Origin: DAHUXD01 sp963805495
Lineage (GTDB): Bacteria > Acidobacteriota > Thermoanaerobaculia > UBA5066 > Gp7-AA6
Assembly (NCBI GenBank): GCA_963805495.1
Contig: CAWDUQ010000004.1
Location: 248,001 to 312,000, forward strand
Length of the DNA: 64,000 nt
Direction of reading: 5' to 3'
The translations under genes and the position numbers were made by a program. Each line of letters starts with the position of its first letter. Within the stretch, counting starts at the first letter, position 1. The notes below the pieces were generated by a model. It was not told the origin of the DNA, did no database searches, and saw nothing but the letters and a program-made list of their open reading frames with translations. This document shows, in pieces, positions 40,405-49,406 of the stretch.

Positions 40405-41693
40405 CGCGGTTCATGCCGCGGCTTCCGGCGCTTTCGCGCCTCGAATCCCTCGACCTGCGCGGGATCAAGCTCGGGCTCGCCGCCATCGACGATGTCTGCG
40501 GGCGCCTGGGCCGGCCGGAGCGGGCCGTCGAGTCCGTGCTCGTCGCGGGGACCAACGGCAAAGGCTCGACCGCTGCGGTGCTGGCTTCGATCGGCGATGC
40601 CGCGGGGCTCGCGACGGGGCTGTACACCTCCCCGCACCTCGAGTCGGTGACCGAGCGGATCCGCATCGGCGCAGACGACATCCCGACCGAAGAGCTGGAC
40701 GCGAGACTCGCGGAGGTCTTCGCCGCGGCCGACCGCGCCCCGGCGCTCCCGCTGACCTACTTCGAGGCGATGACGGCGGCGGCGTTCGTGGCGTTTGCCC
40801 GGCGAGGGGTCGATCTCGCCGTTCTCGAGGTGGGGCTCGGCGGACGCCTCGATGCGACCAACGTCGCCCCCGCGGCCGCCTCGGTCGTGACGTCGATCGG
40901 AGTCGATCACGTCGAGGACCTGGGACCGACCCTCGAGTCGATCGCCGGCGAGAAGGCCGGTGTCTTCCGCGCGGGCCGGCCGGCGCTGACGGTCAGCACC
41001 GACGCCGGCGTCCGCGCCGTGTTCCGCGACGCGGCCGCGCGGATCGGAGCGACGCTGCACGAGCTGGCCCGGGAGACGCGGGTCGAGGTGCGGCGTTCGG
41101 GCCTCGAAGGCTCGCGGTTCCGTCTGGAGACGCCGCTCGGGGCCTACGAGCTCGAAACGCCCCTTCCGGGCCGGCACCAGATCGAAAACGCCGCGACGGC
41201 CGTGCGCGCGGCGGAACTTCTGCGGGGGGCTGTCGATCCGGAGGCGGTCGTTCGGGGCGTCGCCTCCGTGCGCTGGCCGGGGCGCCTCGAGGCGTTTCGG
41301 GTCCGCGGCGCGACGGTCCTGCTCGACGGGTGCCACAATGCCGCCGGCGCCGAAGCGCTTGCGCGGTTTCTCGCCGGCGCGCGCCTTCGGCCGGACCTCG
41401 TGTTCGGCGCCATGGCGGACAAGGACATCGAATCGATGGCCGCTTCGCTCGCCCCTGTGGTCGGGCGCGTCCGGCTCGTCCCCCTCGCCTCGCCGCGCGC
41501 CGCCTCCGTGGAAGAGCTCCTGCGGCGCTTCGAGTCCGCCCGTCCGGACGCGGCGGCGTCCCCCGGCCTCGAGGGGGCGCTGCAAGAGCTTCTCGGCCAG
41601 CCCCGTCCCGAACCTATAATCATCGCCGGTTCCCTGTACCTGGTCGGCGAGGCGCGCGCGCTTCTCTCCGGCCGCCTCGACGAAAAACGATGA
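40401..41693 (+). CDS. folC: Folylpolyglutamate synthase / dihydrofolate synthase
   Basis: 430 aa Mur-ligase-family enzyme that adds glutamate to dihydropteroate or folates. ATP loop VLVAGTNGKGSTAAV (about 47-61), YTSPHLESVTERIRI, FEAMTAAAFVAFA, EVGLGGRLDATNV, and GVDHVEDLGPTLESIAGEKA with the metal-binding residues. C-terminal domain with LDGCHNAAG. GTG 40401 overlaps the stop of a five-codon ATG mini-ORF. The stop overlaps the dNTPase gene (ATGA). Confidence 0.94.
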   Translation: MTRFMPRLPALSRLESLDLRGIKLGLAAIDDVCGRLGRPERAVESVLVAGTNGKGSTAAVLASIGDAAGLATGLYTSPHLESVTERIRIGADDIPTEELDARLAEVFAAADRAPALPLTYFEAMTAAAFVAFARRGVDLAVLEVGLGGRLDATNVAPAAASVVTSIGVDHVEDLGPTLESIAGEKAGVFRAGRPALTVSTDAGVRAVFRDAAARIGATLHELARETRVEVRRSGLEGSRFRLETPLGAYELETPLPGRHQIENAATAVRAAELLRGAVDPEAVVRGVASVRWPGRLEAFRVRGATVLLDGCHNAAGAEALARFLAGARLRPDLVFGAMADKDIESMAASLAPVVGRVRLVPLASPRAASVEELLRRFESARPDAAASPGLEGALQELLGQPRPEPIIIAGSLYLVGEARALLSGRLDEKR

Positions 41694-42961
41694 CCACCGC
41701 CGCCGCCTTCACGCGAGACCATTTCGAGAAGCTCGAAGAGGAGCGCCTGGCGATCTTCGCCTCCAAGAGCGCGCGCGCCGCGCGGCCGTACGGCCCCGTG
41801 TCTTCGAGCCCCGGCGACGTTCGGACCAACTATGCGCGCGACCGCGACCGCATCATCCACTCGCGCGCGTTCCGCCGTCTCAAGCACAAGACGCAGGTGT
41901 TCATCCCCTACGAGGGCGATCACTTCCGGACGCGCCTGACGCACACCCTGGAGGTCGCGCAGATCGCGCGCAGCGCCGCGCGGGCGCTCGGGTTGAACGA
42001 GGACCTGACCGAGGCCGTCGCGATCGGCCACGACCTGGGGCACACGCCCTTCGGGCACTCCGGCGAATACGTGCTCGACCGGCTGCTCCGGGACAGCCAT
42101 CCGGAGGCGGGCGGCTTCAAGCACAACTTCCAGTCCGTGCGGGTCGTCGACCGGCTCGAGAAGCGCTACGAGGAGCCCGGGCTGAACCTCACGCACGACG
42201 TGCGCGAGGGCGTGCTCAAGCACACGGCCTGGCCTCGCGACTTCGCCTTTCCGCTCGACTTTCCGGAGGGCCTCCGCCTCGAGTCGGGAGGTTCCCTCGA
42301 GGCGCAGCTCGTCAACTGGTCCGACGAGATCGCGCAGCAAACACACGACCTGGAGGACGGCCTTCCCCTGACCGAGGAGAAGGCGATCGAGGTGCTCGCG
42401 ATCTCGCGCCAGGTACGCGCGGCGCGCGGGTACGACAGCGATCCGTCGGCCCGCCGGGCCTCGCTCATCCGCGGCATGATCGGAGCCCTCACGGCCGACC
42501 TCGTCGAGGGCTCGCGCGCCCGCATCGAGCGCTGGCTCGAGACGAGCCGCGTCGCGACCGCCGACGATTTCTACGCCCGGCGGGACCGCCTGCCCGGCGA
42601 CCTCGTCGCGTTTACCGATGCGGGCAAGCGGCTGTACACGGAGCTGCGCGAGTTCGTCTACCGCCACATCATCCATTCCTTCCCGGTGTCGCGGCACGAC
42701 GGGCACGCACGGAGGGTCCTCGCCGGGCTGTTCGCGGCGTATCGCGACAACCCGCGCCTGCTGCCGGACGACGTCCTTCGCGGGCTCGAGCGGGATCTCG
42801 GTGTGCGGTTCCTGCGGGAGGTGCCGCTCGGCCAGGTCGAGCGCGAGGCCGAGGAACACTACCGGACGCGGCCCGGCTTCTACCGGGCGATCGCCGACCA
42901 CCTGGCCGGAATGACCGACAGCTACTGCAACAACGAATATCGTGAGCTCGTAATCGAGTAG
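41690..42961 (+). CDS. dgt: Deoxyguanosinetriphosphate triphosphohydrolase-like protein
   Basis: 423 aa HD-domain dNTPase. Metal site His-HisAsp-Asp: RLTHTLEVAQIAR and AIGHDLGHTPFGHSGE. Also typical are RDRDRIIHSRAFRRLKHKTQ and NWSDEIAQQTHDLEDG. Splits dNTPs to nucleosides and triphosphate, controlling dNTP pools. Length and the mid-protein region fit the shorter dgt-like class rather than E. coli Dgt. ATG 41690 overlaps the folC stop. Confidence 0.92.
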   Translation: MTTAAAFTRDHFEKLEEERLAIFASKSARAARPYGPVSSSPGDVRTNYARDRDRIIHSRAFRRLKHKTQVFIPYEGDHFRTRLTHTLEVAQIARSAARALGLNEDLTEAVAIGHDLGHTPFGHSGEYVLDRLLRDSHPEAGGFKHNFQSVRVVDRLEKRYEEPGLNLTHDVREGVLKHTAWPRDFAFPLDFPEGLRLESGGSLEAQLVNWSDEIAQQTHDLEDGLPLTEEKAIEVLAISRQVRAARGYDSDPSARRASLIRGMIGALTADLVEGSRARIERWLETSRVATADDFYARRDRLPGDLVAFTDAGKRLYTELREFVYRHIIHSFPVSRHDGHARRVLAGLFAAYRDNPRLLPDDVLRGLERDLGVRFLREVPLGQVEREAEEHYRTRPGFYRAIADHLAGMTDSYCNNEYRELVIE

Positions 42962-42979
42962 GACCGTCGCCGGCCGCCT

Positions 42980-42985
42980 TACAAT
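42980..42985 (+). promoter_or_regulatory. -10 hexamer TACAAT upstream of glyA
   Basis: Expected start near 42992 with a leader of about 39 nt carrying AAAGGAG. No convincing -35. No glycine or tetrahydrofolate riboswitch could fit in so short a leader. Confidence 0.45.
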
Positions 42986-43030
42986 CGGGTCCGGTGCCCG
43001 ACCCTTCGTTCCGGTAGACAAAGGAGCCGC

Positions 43031-44299
43031 ATGCCGCCCGCGACAACTCCCGCCGCCGCTCTGATGGACCGCGACCTCGCGGCCGTCGATCCCGAGGTCG
43101 CCCGCTGGATCGAGGCCGAACGGCGCCGACAGAACGACGGGATCGAGCTGATCGCCTCCGAGAACTGGGTGTCGCGGGCGGTCCGCGAGGCGCAGGGCTC
43201 CGTCCTGACCAACAAGTACGCCGAGGGATACCCGGGCAAGCGCTATTACGGCGGCTGCGAATACGTGGACAAGGTCGAGCAGCTCGCCATCGACCGCGCG
43301 AAGGCCCTCTTTTCGGCGGAGCACGCCAACGTTCAGCCGCACTCGGGCTCGCAGGCCAACATGTCCGTGTACCTCACGGCGCTGAAGCCCGGGGACACGA
43401 TCCTCGGCATGGACCTCGCCCACGGCGGGCACCTGACGCACGGCCACCCGCTGTCTTTCTCGGGCCGTGAGTACAGGGTCGTCGCCTACGGCGTCCGGAA
43501 GGAGGACGAGCGGATCGACTACGACGCACTCGCGCGGCTGGCCCGCGAGCACCGGCCGAAGATGATCATCGCGGGGGCTTCGGCGTATGCGCGGGAGATC
43601 GACTTCGCGAAATTCGGCGCGGTCGCCGACGAGGTCGGCGCCGCCCTGATGTGCGACATCGCCCACATTGCCGGGCTCGTCATCGCCGGCCTGCACGCGT
43701 CCCCGGTGCCGCACGCTCCCTTCGTCACCACGACGACGCACAAGACGCTGCGCGGCCCGCGCGGGGGACTCGTGCTCTGCCGCGCGGCCCACGCGAAGGA
43801 TCTCGACCGGAGCGTGTTTCCGGGCGTGCAGGGCGGCCCGCTCGAGCACGTCATCGCGGCGAAAGCCGTGGCGTTCGCCGAGGCGGCGGCGCCGGAGTTC
43901 GTCGCGTACCAGAAGCGGGTCGTCGCGAACGCGAAGGCCCTCGCGGCGGAGCTCTCCGGTCGCGGGTTCCGGCTCGTGGCGGGCGGAACGGACATCCATC
44001 TGGTGCTCGTCGACGTCGGCGAGAAGGGCATCTCGGGCAAGGACGCCGAGAAGCTCCTCGAGCGGGTCAACATCACGGTCAACAAGAACACGATCCCGTT
44101 CGACACGCGCTCGCCGATGGTGGCCTCGGGCATCCGCCTCGGCACACCGGCGGTCACGACGCGGGGGATGGGGATCGCCGAGATGGGCGTGATCGGCGCG
44201 TCGATCGCACGGACGCTCGACGCCGGCGACGACGCGGCCGTGCTGAACGAGGTCCGGCGCACGGTGTCCGAGCTCTGCGCCGCCTACCCGCTGGTGTGA
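43031..44299 (+). CDS. glyA: Serine hydroxymethyltransferase
   Basis: 422 aa PLP enzyme interconverting serine and glycine with tetrahydrofolate. IELIASENWVSRAVREAQGS, LTNKYAEGYPGKRYYGGCEY, NVQPHSGSQANMSVY, MCDIAHIAGL, the PLP-lysine motif VTTTTHKTLRGPRGG and SPMVASGIRLGTPAVTTRGM are all conserved. ATG 43031 has AAAGGAG. The stop overlaps the next gene (GTGA). Lies two genes after folC, another folate enzyme. Confidence 0.97.
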   Translation: MPPATTPAAALMDRDLAAVDPEVARWIEAERRRQNDGIELIASENWVSRAVREAQGSVLTNKYAEGYPGKRYYGGCEYVDKVEQLAIDRAKALFSAEHANVQPHSGSQANMSVYLTALKPGDTILGMDLAHGGHLTHGHPLSFSGREYRVVAYGVRKEDERIDYDALARLAREHRPKMIIAGASAYAREIDFAKFGAVADEVGAALMCDIAHIAGLVIAGLHASPVPHAPFVTTTTHKTLRGPRGGLVLCRAAHAKDLDRSVFPGVQGGPLEHVIAAKAVAFAEAAAPEFVAYQKRVVANAKALAAELSGRGFRLVAGGTDIHLVLVDVGEKGISGKDAEKLLERVNITVNKNTIPFDTRSPMVASGIRLGTPAVTTRGMGIAEMGVIGASIARTLDAGDDAAVLNEVRRTVSELCAAYPLV

Positions 44300-44715
44300 G
44301 CCGGCGCGGCGCTGCCGTCGCGGCCGCGGCCCTGCTCGCCGCGCTGATCCTGGCGTCGCAGCCGTGGGGGGAGGTTCCACGGCGCCTGCGCTCGCTCGTC
44401 CGCTTCGCGCCCCGGGACCTCGCCGTTCGCCGGCTGGGCGGTTCGGGGACCGCCTTCGACCGGCGATACTTCGCGTTCCTCGAGAATGCGCGGCGCCGCC
44501 TGCCCGCGTCGGCGGCGGGCGTCGCGATCTACGGCACTCCGGCGGGGGAGCCGTACCTGTATCTCGCCAGCTACGTCTTCGCGCCGCGCCCGGTGCGCTT
44601 CTCGCCCGAGCGCCCGCCCGAGGGCTGGGTCGCGGCGATCTACGGATCGGGCCGCCCGCCGGACGCCCGCGTTCTCGACGCCTGGGACGACGGCGCGCTC
44701 GCGGTGCCCGAGTGA
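44296..44715 (+). CDS. Hypothetical protein with N-terminal membrane segment
   Basis: 139 aa. The N-terminus (AAVAAAALLAALILA) is an anchor or signal peptide; the rest is a soluble domain with YFAFLENARRRLPASAAGVA and GEPYLYLASYVFAPRPVRF. It resembles the small soluble partners sometimes found beside membrane glycosyltransferases, but I do not recognise the family. GTG 44296 overlaps the glyA stop, and its stop overlaps the next ATG by one base, so it is embedded in a coupled operon. Confidence 0.6.
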   Translation: MSRRGAAVAAAALLAALILASQPWGEVPRRLRSLVRFAPRDLAVRRLGGSGTAFDRRYFAFLENARRRLPASAAGVAIYGTPAGEPYLYLASYVFAPRPVRFSPERPPEGWVAAIYGSGRPPDARVLDAWDDGALAVPE

Positions 44716-46025
44716 TGGGAAATTTCCTCGTCTCGCTTTCCCGAATTGCCGGAGTCTCCGCGGTCGCCTGGGCCGCCGGATGGCTGGCCTCGCCGGCCGT
44801 CTGTCCCCCCGGGCGCGCCCATCGGGCGGAGCGCCTCGGGTGGAGCTGGGCGATCGGCGCCGCGCTCGTGGCCGCGATGGTTCCCCTGGCATTTCTCGCG
44901 CGGGTCGCTCCTGGCTGGCCCGCCTTCCTCGTTCTCGCGGCCGGTGCCGCCGCCGCCGGGCGTCTCCTCCGCGTGAAAGAGACCTCCGTTGCGCGGGTGA
45001 TTCCGCCCGAATCCGCCGGCGCTCGCATCGTTCCCTTGCTCGCCGGCCTCGCGGCGCTGGGCGTGCTCCTCTATCTGCTCCGCGCCCTGACCGAGCCGAT
45101 GTGGTCGAACGACTTCATCGCGATCTGGGGCCTCAAGGGCAAGACGATCCACGCCGCCGGAGCGGTGCCGCGGAACCTGGTCGAAGACCCGGCTCTCGGC
45201 TTCTCCCATCCGGAGTACCCGATCGGCCTGCCGTTTCTCTACGCCGGCGTCTCGTTTCTGACGGGCGGCTGGGACGACCACGCGATGGCGCTCCTTTTCC
45301 CACTCTTCCAGGTCGCGACGCTCGTGGTCCTTTTCGGCTGGCTGCGCCGGCACGGCGCTTCGCGCGGCGTGGCGTGGGCGGCGGCCGCGCTTCTGGCCTG
45401 CTTCGAGCCGCTGTACTCGGCGTTCCTGACGGGAGTGGCCGAGGTGCCGCTGTCGCTCGGACTGCTGCTTTTCGGGTCCGCGCTCGGCGACGCTCTCGAG
45501 GGCGATCCGGGAGCCTACCGGCGCGTCGCCGTCGCCTCCGCCCTCATCACGGCAACCAAGAACGAGGGCCTGTTCTTCGCGGCGGCGGGCTGCGCGATCG
45601 CCCTCCTCTTCGGCGAGCAGCGCCGGTGGAAGGTTGCGTTCTCGGCGCTGCCGACGGCCCTCGTCGTGCAGGGACTGCACATGGCGTGGCGCGGGACGCT
45701 CCCGCTCCGGGACTTCGATCTCGCCGCGTTCTCGCTCGGGGACGTGGGAGCGGCGCTCGTGGCGGCGGCGCGGCTGCCGGGTCCCGTCGGCTGGGCCGAG
45801 CTCGGGCTCGTCGCCGCCCTCGCCGCGCTCGGACGCCGGGCGCCCGAAGCGGGCTGGATGCTCGCCCTCGGCGCCTGCGGCCTGGCCGCGTACCTGCTGC
45901 TCCCGGCCTTCGCCGTCCGTGGGCCCTCCTGGCTGATCCAGACGTCGTTGCCGCGGACCTCGGCCGGCCTCGTGCCGCTCGCCGCCGGAGCGCTTGCGGT
46001 CCGCTTCCGCCGGGTGACGGCATGA
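44715..46025 (+). CDS. Polytopic membrane protein, GT39/ArnT-like
   Basis: 436 aa with about ten helices. Near the end of the second hydrophobic block is MWSNDFIAIWGLKGKTIHAA, an acidic residue pair after a helix as in GT-C glycosyltransferases. A family-like SHPEYPIGLPFLYAGVSFL (Pro/His-rich loop) and ASALITATKNEGLFFAAAG follow; such loops are common in the dolichyl-phosphate-mannose-type superfamily. Probably transfers sugar from a lipid donor; the acceptor is unknown. Start ATG 44715 overlaps the previous stop. Confidence 0.65.
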   Translation: MGNFLVSLSRIAGVSAVAWAAGWLASPAVCPPGRAHRAERLGWSWAIGAALVAAMVPLAFLARVAPGWPAFLVLAAGAAAAGRLLRVKETSVARVIPPESAGARIVPLLAGLAALGVLLYLLRALTEPMWSNDFIAIWGLKGKTIHAAGAVPRNLVEDPALGFSHPEYPIGLPFLYAGVSFLTGGWDDHAMALLFPLFQVATLVVLFGWLRRHGASRGVAWAAAALLACFEPLYSAFLTGVAEVPLSLGLLLFGSALGDALEGDPGAYRRVAVASALITATKNEGLFFAAAGCAIALLFGEQRRWKVAFSALPTALVVQGLHMAWRGTLPLRDFDLAAFSLGDVGAALVAAARLPGPVGWAELGLVAALAALGRRAPEAGWMLALGACGLAAYLLLPAFAVRGPSWLIQTSLPRTSAGLVPLAAGALAVRFRRVTA

Positions 46026-46630
46026 AGCTCATTCCGCGGTTCGTGAAGGCGACCATCGTCGGCGGGTTCCTCTTCGTGATCCCGCTCATCCTCATGGGGC
46101 TGGTGCTCCGGCGGGGCCTCGACCTCGTAGGCAAGGTCGTCGGCCCGCTGGCGGCCCATTTCCCGGACCACCGGATCATGGGCGTGGGCCTGACCACGGT
46201 CCTCTCGGCGGTCGTCATCCTCATCGGCTCGTTCGTGCTCGGACTCGCCGCCCAGACGGCCGCCGGGCGCCGTGTCCGGGAATGGCTCGAGTGGACGATC
46301 CTCGGCAAGATGCCGGGTTACGCCATGGTCAAGGGCATCCTGCAGGGCTCGACCGGCCTCGAAGGGGAGGAGGCCGCCCGGGTCGTCCTGGCGCGGTTCG
46401 AGAATGCCTGGCAGCTCGCGGTCCTGGTCGAGACGCATTCGGACGGCCACTGCGCGGTCTACGTGCCGGGAGCGCCGAGCCCGGCCTCCGGCGCGATCTA
46501 TTTCCTGCCGGCAGACCGGGTTCGTCCGACCGACATTCCGATGGCGAAGGCCCTGGCGACGCTGCGCCATTTCGGCGCCGGCTCGGAGGAACTGCTCCGG
46601 GGCAGGCTTTCGGCGCCCCCGTCCCCTTAG
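46022..46630 (+). CDS. DUF502 family membrane protein
   Basis: 202 aa. Two N-terminal helices (ATIVGGFLFVIPLILMGLVL; GLTTVLSAVVILIGSFVLGL), then a soluble beta domain (GYAMVKGILQGSTGLEGEE, VVLARFENAWQLAVLVET, YVPGAPSPASGAIYFLPADR). This fits DUF502, widespread and of unknown function. ATG 46022 overlaps the preceding stop (ATGA). Last gene of the glyA operon; convergent with the DUF481 gene, sharing four bases at the ends. Confidence 0.85.
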   Translation: MKLIPRFVKATIVGGFLFVIPLILMGLVLRRGLDLVGKVVGPLAAHFPDHRIMGVGLTTVLSAVVILIGSFVLGLAAQTAAGRRVREWLEWTILGKMPGYAMVKGILQGSTGLEGEEAARVVLARFENAWQLAVLVETHSDGHCAVYVPGAPSPASGAIYFLPADRVRPTDIPMAKALATLRHFGAGSEELLRGRLSAPPSP

Positions 46631-47664
46631 AACTGCCAGCCGATCGAGAGCGTCGGCCCCCAGTCGTTCCGGGGCTCGAGCGTCGTGGGATCGCGACTGT
46701 CGAAGCTGTCGAAGATCGAGATCGCGAGGTAGAAGTCGCTGATGATCTCGCGCTTGACCGAGCCGGTCGCTTCCACGCGCACGCGGCCGGAGACGGTGAA
46801 GCTCGGGTAGACGCCGAGAGCGGCGGCCACGGTGAGCTTGGGGAAGTCGTACATGAAGTACGAGTACCGGCCCCCGACCACGCCCTCGAGGCTGTTCGTG
46901 TCGGTTCCCGACACGGGAATCTCGTGGTTGCCGGTGAGGCCGGCGAAGGCGACGAGCGAGGCCTGGTTCGTCTGGATCAGGTAGCGTCCACCGCCGAAGC
47001 CCAGGGACTCGCGCAGGTCCAGGCCGAGCTGAATGTTGCGGTCGAAGCCCAGGCCGGCCTCGAGGATCCACCGCTTCCCGATGAACCGGTCGTAGCGAAG
47101 GCCGAACGAAGCGCGCGAGGCGGCCGTCACGTTGTCCTGGCGGCTGAAAAAGGCGGTCAGGTCCGTCACGATCTCCGCTTCGCGGACCCGGTAGGTGCCT
47201 TCGAAGTCGAAATTGAACTGGACGAGGTTGGACGACTGCGTGTAGTTGAAACCGAGGTCGAGCGAGCCCTCCCACCGCTTCCAGAAAGTCTGGTAAACGG
47301 GGGTCAGGCCGAATACGTCGAAGAAGTCGACCGTGATCGTCTGCGGACCGGACACGACCATGAGCTTGCCCGGCGGGTCCGACGGCGCGAGCGCGCCGTA
47401 GTGATGGAGCCCGTCGATCGTCTCGACGTCGAACTGCTTGTCCGATGAGATCGACGTGATGAGGCTCCACTTGATCTTGATCCAGCTCGAGTGCGACGTG
47501 TCGACGGTGAGCCGACCCGAGCCGTAGGTCTTGATCTCGCCGGTGACCCGATCGCCGTTGACGAGGGTGACGACGTCGGTCTTCTGGGCGAGGGCGGGCA
47601 GGGACGGAGAAAGCAGCGCGAGCGCGATCAGCACACGGAGGCCGAGGCCGCGTTTCGGGCTCAA
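46627..47664 (-). CDS. DUF481 outer-membrane beta-barrel protein
   Basis: 345 aa. Signal peptide LRVLIALALLSPSLPALAQ; a small domain (VVTLVNGDRVTGEIKTYGSG) followed by the DUF481 barrel (WEGSLDLGFNYTQSSNLVQF, ASFGLRYDRFIGKRWILEAG, GGRYSYFMYDFPKL) ending in aromatic Phe as expected for barrel insertion. TTG 47664 is the start that begins the signal peptide; it has no ribosome site but overlaps the stop of a nine-codon mini-ORF that does. Lies downstream of the HupE-like pair, so may be co-transcribed. Confidence 0.8.
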   Translation of the reverse strand: MSPKRGLGLRVLIALALLSPSLPALAQKTDVVTLVNGDRVTGEIKTYGSGRLTVDTSHSSWIKIKWSLITSISSDKQFDVETIDGLHHYGALAPSDPPGKLMVVSGPQTITVDFFDVFGLTPVYQTFWKRWEGSLDLGFNYTQSSNLVQFNFDFEGTYRVREAEIVTDLTAFFSRQDNVTAASRASFGLRYDRFIGKRWILEAGLGFDRNIQLGLDLRESLGFGGGRYLIQTNQASLVAFAGLTGNHEIPVSGTDTNSLEGVVGGRYSYFMYDFPKLTVAAALGVYPSFTVSGRVRVEATGSVKREIISDFYLAISIFDSFDSRDPTTLEPRNDWGPTLSIGWQF

Positions 47665-47690
47665 GCGGCGGAGAAAGCTCTCGAGCGCAT
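47661..47690 (-). CDS. Mini-ORF MRSRAFSAA coupled to the DUF481 start
   Basis: Minus-strand ATG 47690 has GGAGG four bases upstream, nine codons, and TGA 47663-47661 overlapping the TTG start of the DUF481 gene (TTGA). It is the only ribosome site near that gene, so a reinitiation leader is likely. Confidence 0.45.
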   Translation of the reverse strand: MRSRAFSAA

Positions 47691-47719
47691 GGATCCTCCG
47701 GTGAAAAATCGAGACGATC

Positions 47720-48265
47720 TTATCTCCGCAGCGTCCAGCCGAGAGCGAGAATCCCGAGGGCCGCGATCCAGCTGCCGGCGACGCGAATCGCGATCCGCGT
47801 CCATCCCGTCCGCAGCGCCGCGGCGAGCGCCGCGGCGAGAACGGCGACGAGAAGAGCGGCGCTCGCGGCTCCGAGCATCCCCGTCGCGCCGGCGCCCGCC
47901 GCCGCCATCGCTCGGCCGTTCCAGAACCCCGCCCAAAGACCGACGGCCGCCGCCGCCGCGGCGACCCCCGCGGGCGGCAGCTCGCGGTCCCAGGCGAGCA
48001 GCGCTCCGGTGGCGAGCATCAGGATGGTCGTGCCGAGGGCGGGTGCACCATTGCCTCGAAGCGCGAGCCCGGCCGCTCCGGCCGCGATCCACGCCACCGG
48101 AAGCACCCCGATCAGCCGGCGGCCGCCGGCGGGCCCGCGCAGACCCGAGAACAGCGACAGCGCGAGGACCGGCAGGACCTCCTCGAACGACGCGAAGAAA
48201 TGCGCGGCGCCGTCGTAGAACGGGCCCACGCCGGTCGACACCAGGTGCGCGAGGACCGGGCTCAC
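47720..48265 (-). CDS. HupE/UreJ-like membrane protein, second copy
   Basis: 181 aa, six helices. VLAHLVSTGVGPFYDGAAHF near the start has the His-containing first-helix motif of HupE/UreJ-type metal (nickel or cobalt) permeases; FASFEEVLPVLALSLFSGLR and LPVAWIAAGAAGLAL follow. GTG 48265 overlaps the stop of the other HupE-like gene (GTGA), so the two are coupled and may form a pair. No hydrogenase or urease genes are in the window. Confidence 0.7.
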   Translation of the reverse strand: MSPVLAHLVSTGVGPFYDGAAHFFASFEEVLPVLALSLFSGLRGPAGGRRLIGVLPVAWIAAGAAGLALRGNGAPALGTTILMLATGALLAWDRELPPAGVAAAAAAVGLWAGFWNGRAMAAAGAGATGMLGAASAALLVAVLAAALAAALRTGWTRIAIRVAGSWIAALGILALGWTLRR

Positions 48266-48858
48266 GGGAAGAGGGCCCGCCACAGGAAGAAGACGCCGGC
48301 CGCGGCCACTCCCGAGCCGGCGACCCGCACGAGGCGGCGCCCGGCCGGGCGTTCGTGGAGCAGTCCGATGGCGATGCCGACGCCGTGGAGGCACCCGGTC
48401 GCCACCACGAAGCCGAGGCTGTACGCGAGCGCGGAGGTCCCGGGCGCGAGCTCGCTGCCGTGCGCAAAGCCGTGAAAGATCGCGAACACCGCGACGATCG
48501 TCATGGCGGCGCCGAGCTTCGGTTTCCACTCGAAGGTCACCGAGAGTCCGAGGACGATCGCCGAGAGGGCGATTCCGACCTCGATGCCCGGAAGAGGCAC
48601 TCCGACGAGGCCGAGGAAGCCGCCGAACGCCATCATCATCGGGAAGGTCACGGGAAGGATCCAGATCGCGGGTGCGCCGAGCTGCGCTCCCCACAGGCCG
48701 ACGGCGACCATCGCGAGAATGTGGTCCCAGCCCGAGAGGGGATGGTGGAACCCGGCCGCGAACCCGGCCGCCGCGCCCTTCTCGGTGTGGGCGAATGCGA
48801 TTCGGGGCAGGAGCGCCATGGCGGCCGCGGCCGAAAGGATTCGAAGCCCTCGCCCCAT
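48262..48858 (-). CDS. HupE/UreJ-family permease
   Basis: 198 aa. Signal peptide-like N-terminus ending AFAHTEKG, then the conserved GFHHPLSGWDHILAMVAVGL (family HPxxGxDH motif with metal ligands), and FAIFHGFAHGSELAPGTSAL with the second histidine cluster. This is the HupE/UreJ nickel/cobalt transporter family. ATG 48858 follows GGAGGGG; a longer in-frame ATG at 48978 is less likely. Heads an operon with the second HupE-like gene. Confidence 0.85.
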   Translation of the reverse strand: MGRGLRILSAAAAMALLPRIAFAHTEKGAAAGFAAGFHHPLSGWDHILAMVAVGLWGAQLGAPAIWILPVTFPMMMAFGGFLGLVGVPLPGIEVGIALSAIVLGLSVTFEWKPKLGAAMTIVAVFAIFHGFAHGSELAPGTSALAYSLGFVVATGCLHGVGIAIGLLHERPAGRRLVRVAGSGVAAAGVFFLWRALFP

Positions 48859-48950
48859 CCCGCCCCTCCCACCCGCCCCCCGGGCCCCGTCCTCGTCGAG
48901 GAAACGCCGGGACATCCCGCTGTGGATCCGGGGAGGCCTGGCGTCCGGGC

Positions 48951-49334
48951 TCAGTGCGCGCTCGCCTTCTTGAGCCACTCCTCGGCCGCCTCAAGGCTCC
49001 GGAAGACTCCGGTGCGGGCAAAGTATGCCTCCGTGAACGCCTCGAAGGCCCGGGCCATCCCGAAGAGAATCTCGCTCGCGACCACGATGGCGATCGAGCC
49101 GAACCGGACCTTCCGGGCGGCGTCGGCGGCGCGCGCGGCGGCCGAGCGCATCTGGCCGATGTTCGGCGCCGAGGTCATCTCCCGGAGATCGAGGAGAACG
49201 TCGGCGCCGACCGGGCAGTCGGCGTCGGACTCGAGCTCGTCGAAATGCGCGAGGACTTCCGCGAGCGTCGCGGAGCCGGAACAGTGCGTCACGATCCGGC
49301 GAAGCTCCGGGTCGATGCGATAGGTCACCGGCAT
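48951..49334 (-). CDS. SpoIIAA-like (STAS-related) protein
   Basis: 127 aa, soluble. MPVTYRIDPELRRIVTHCSG, ADVLLDLREMTSAPNIGQMR and KVRFGSIAIVVASEILFGMA match the SpoIIAA-like fold (alternating beta and alpha) found in many uncharacterised bacterial proteins. TAGCAT ends 7 nt before ATG 49334, which is typical of leaderless genes here. Divergent from the lipoprotein gene at 49407. Confidence 0.65.
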   Translation of the reverse strand: MPVTYRIDPELRRIVTHCSGSATLAEVLAHFDELESDADCPVGADVLLDLREMTSAPNIGQMRSAAARAADAARKVRFGSIAIVVASEILFGMARAFEAFTEAYFARTGVFRSLEAAEEWLKKASAH

Positions 49335-49341
49335 GCGGGAG

Positions 49342-49347
49342 ATGCTA
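49342..49347 (-). promoter_or_regulatory. -10 hexamer TAGCAT, leaderless start of the SpoIIAA-like gene
   Basis: On the minus strand TAGCAT ends 7 nt before ATG 49334, with no ribosome site between. Confidence 0.55.
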
Positions 49348-49406
49348 TCGTGCGGCGCTTCCCGCCGCAGGCGCCCGGCTTATGATCCCGCTCCGGATCG
49401 TTCGAC

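Noticed and set aside
41144..45028. A 1294-codon open frame on the minus strand
   Set aside because: It runs opposite folC, dgt, glyA and following genes, which have clear motifs. Long antisense frames arise from GC-rich codon bias; the translation is low complexity with no domain.
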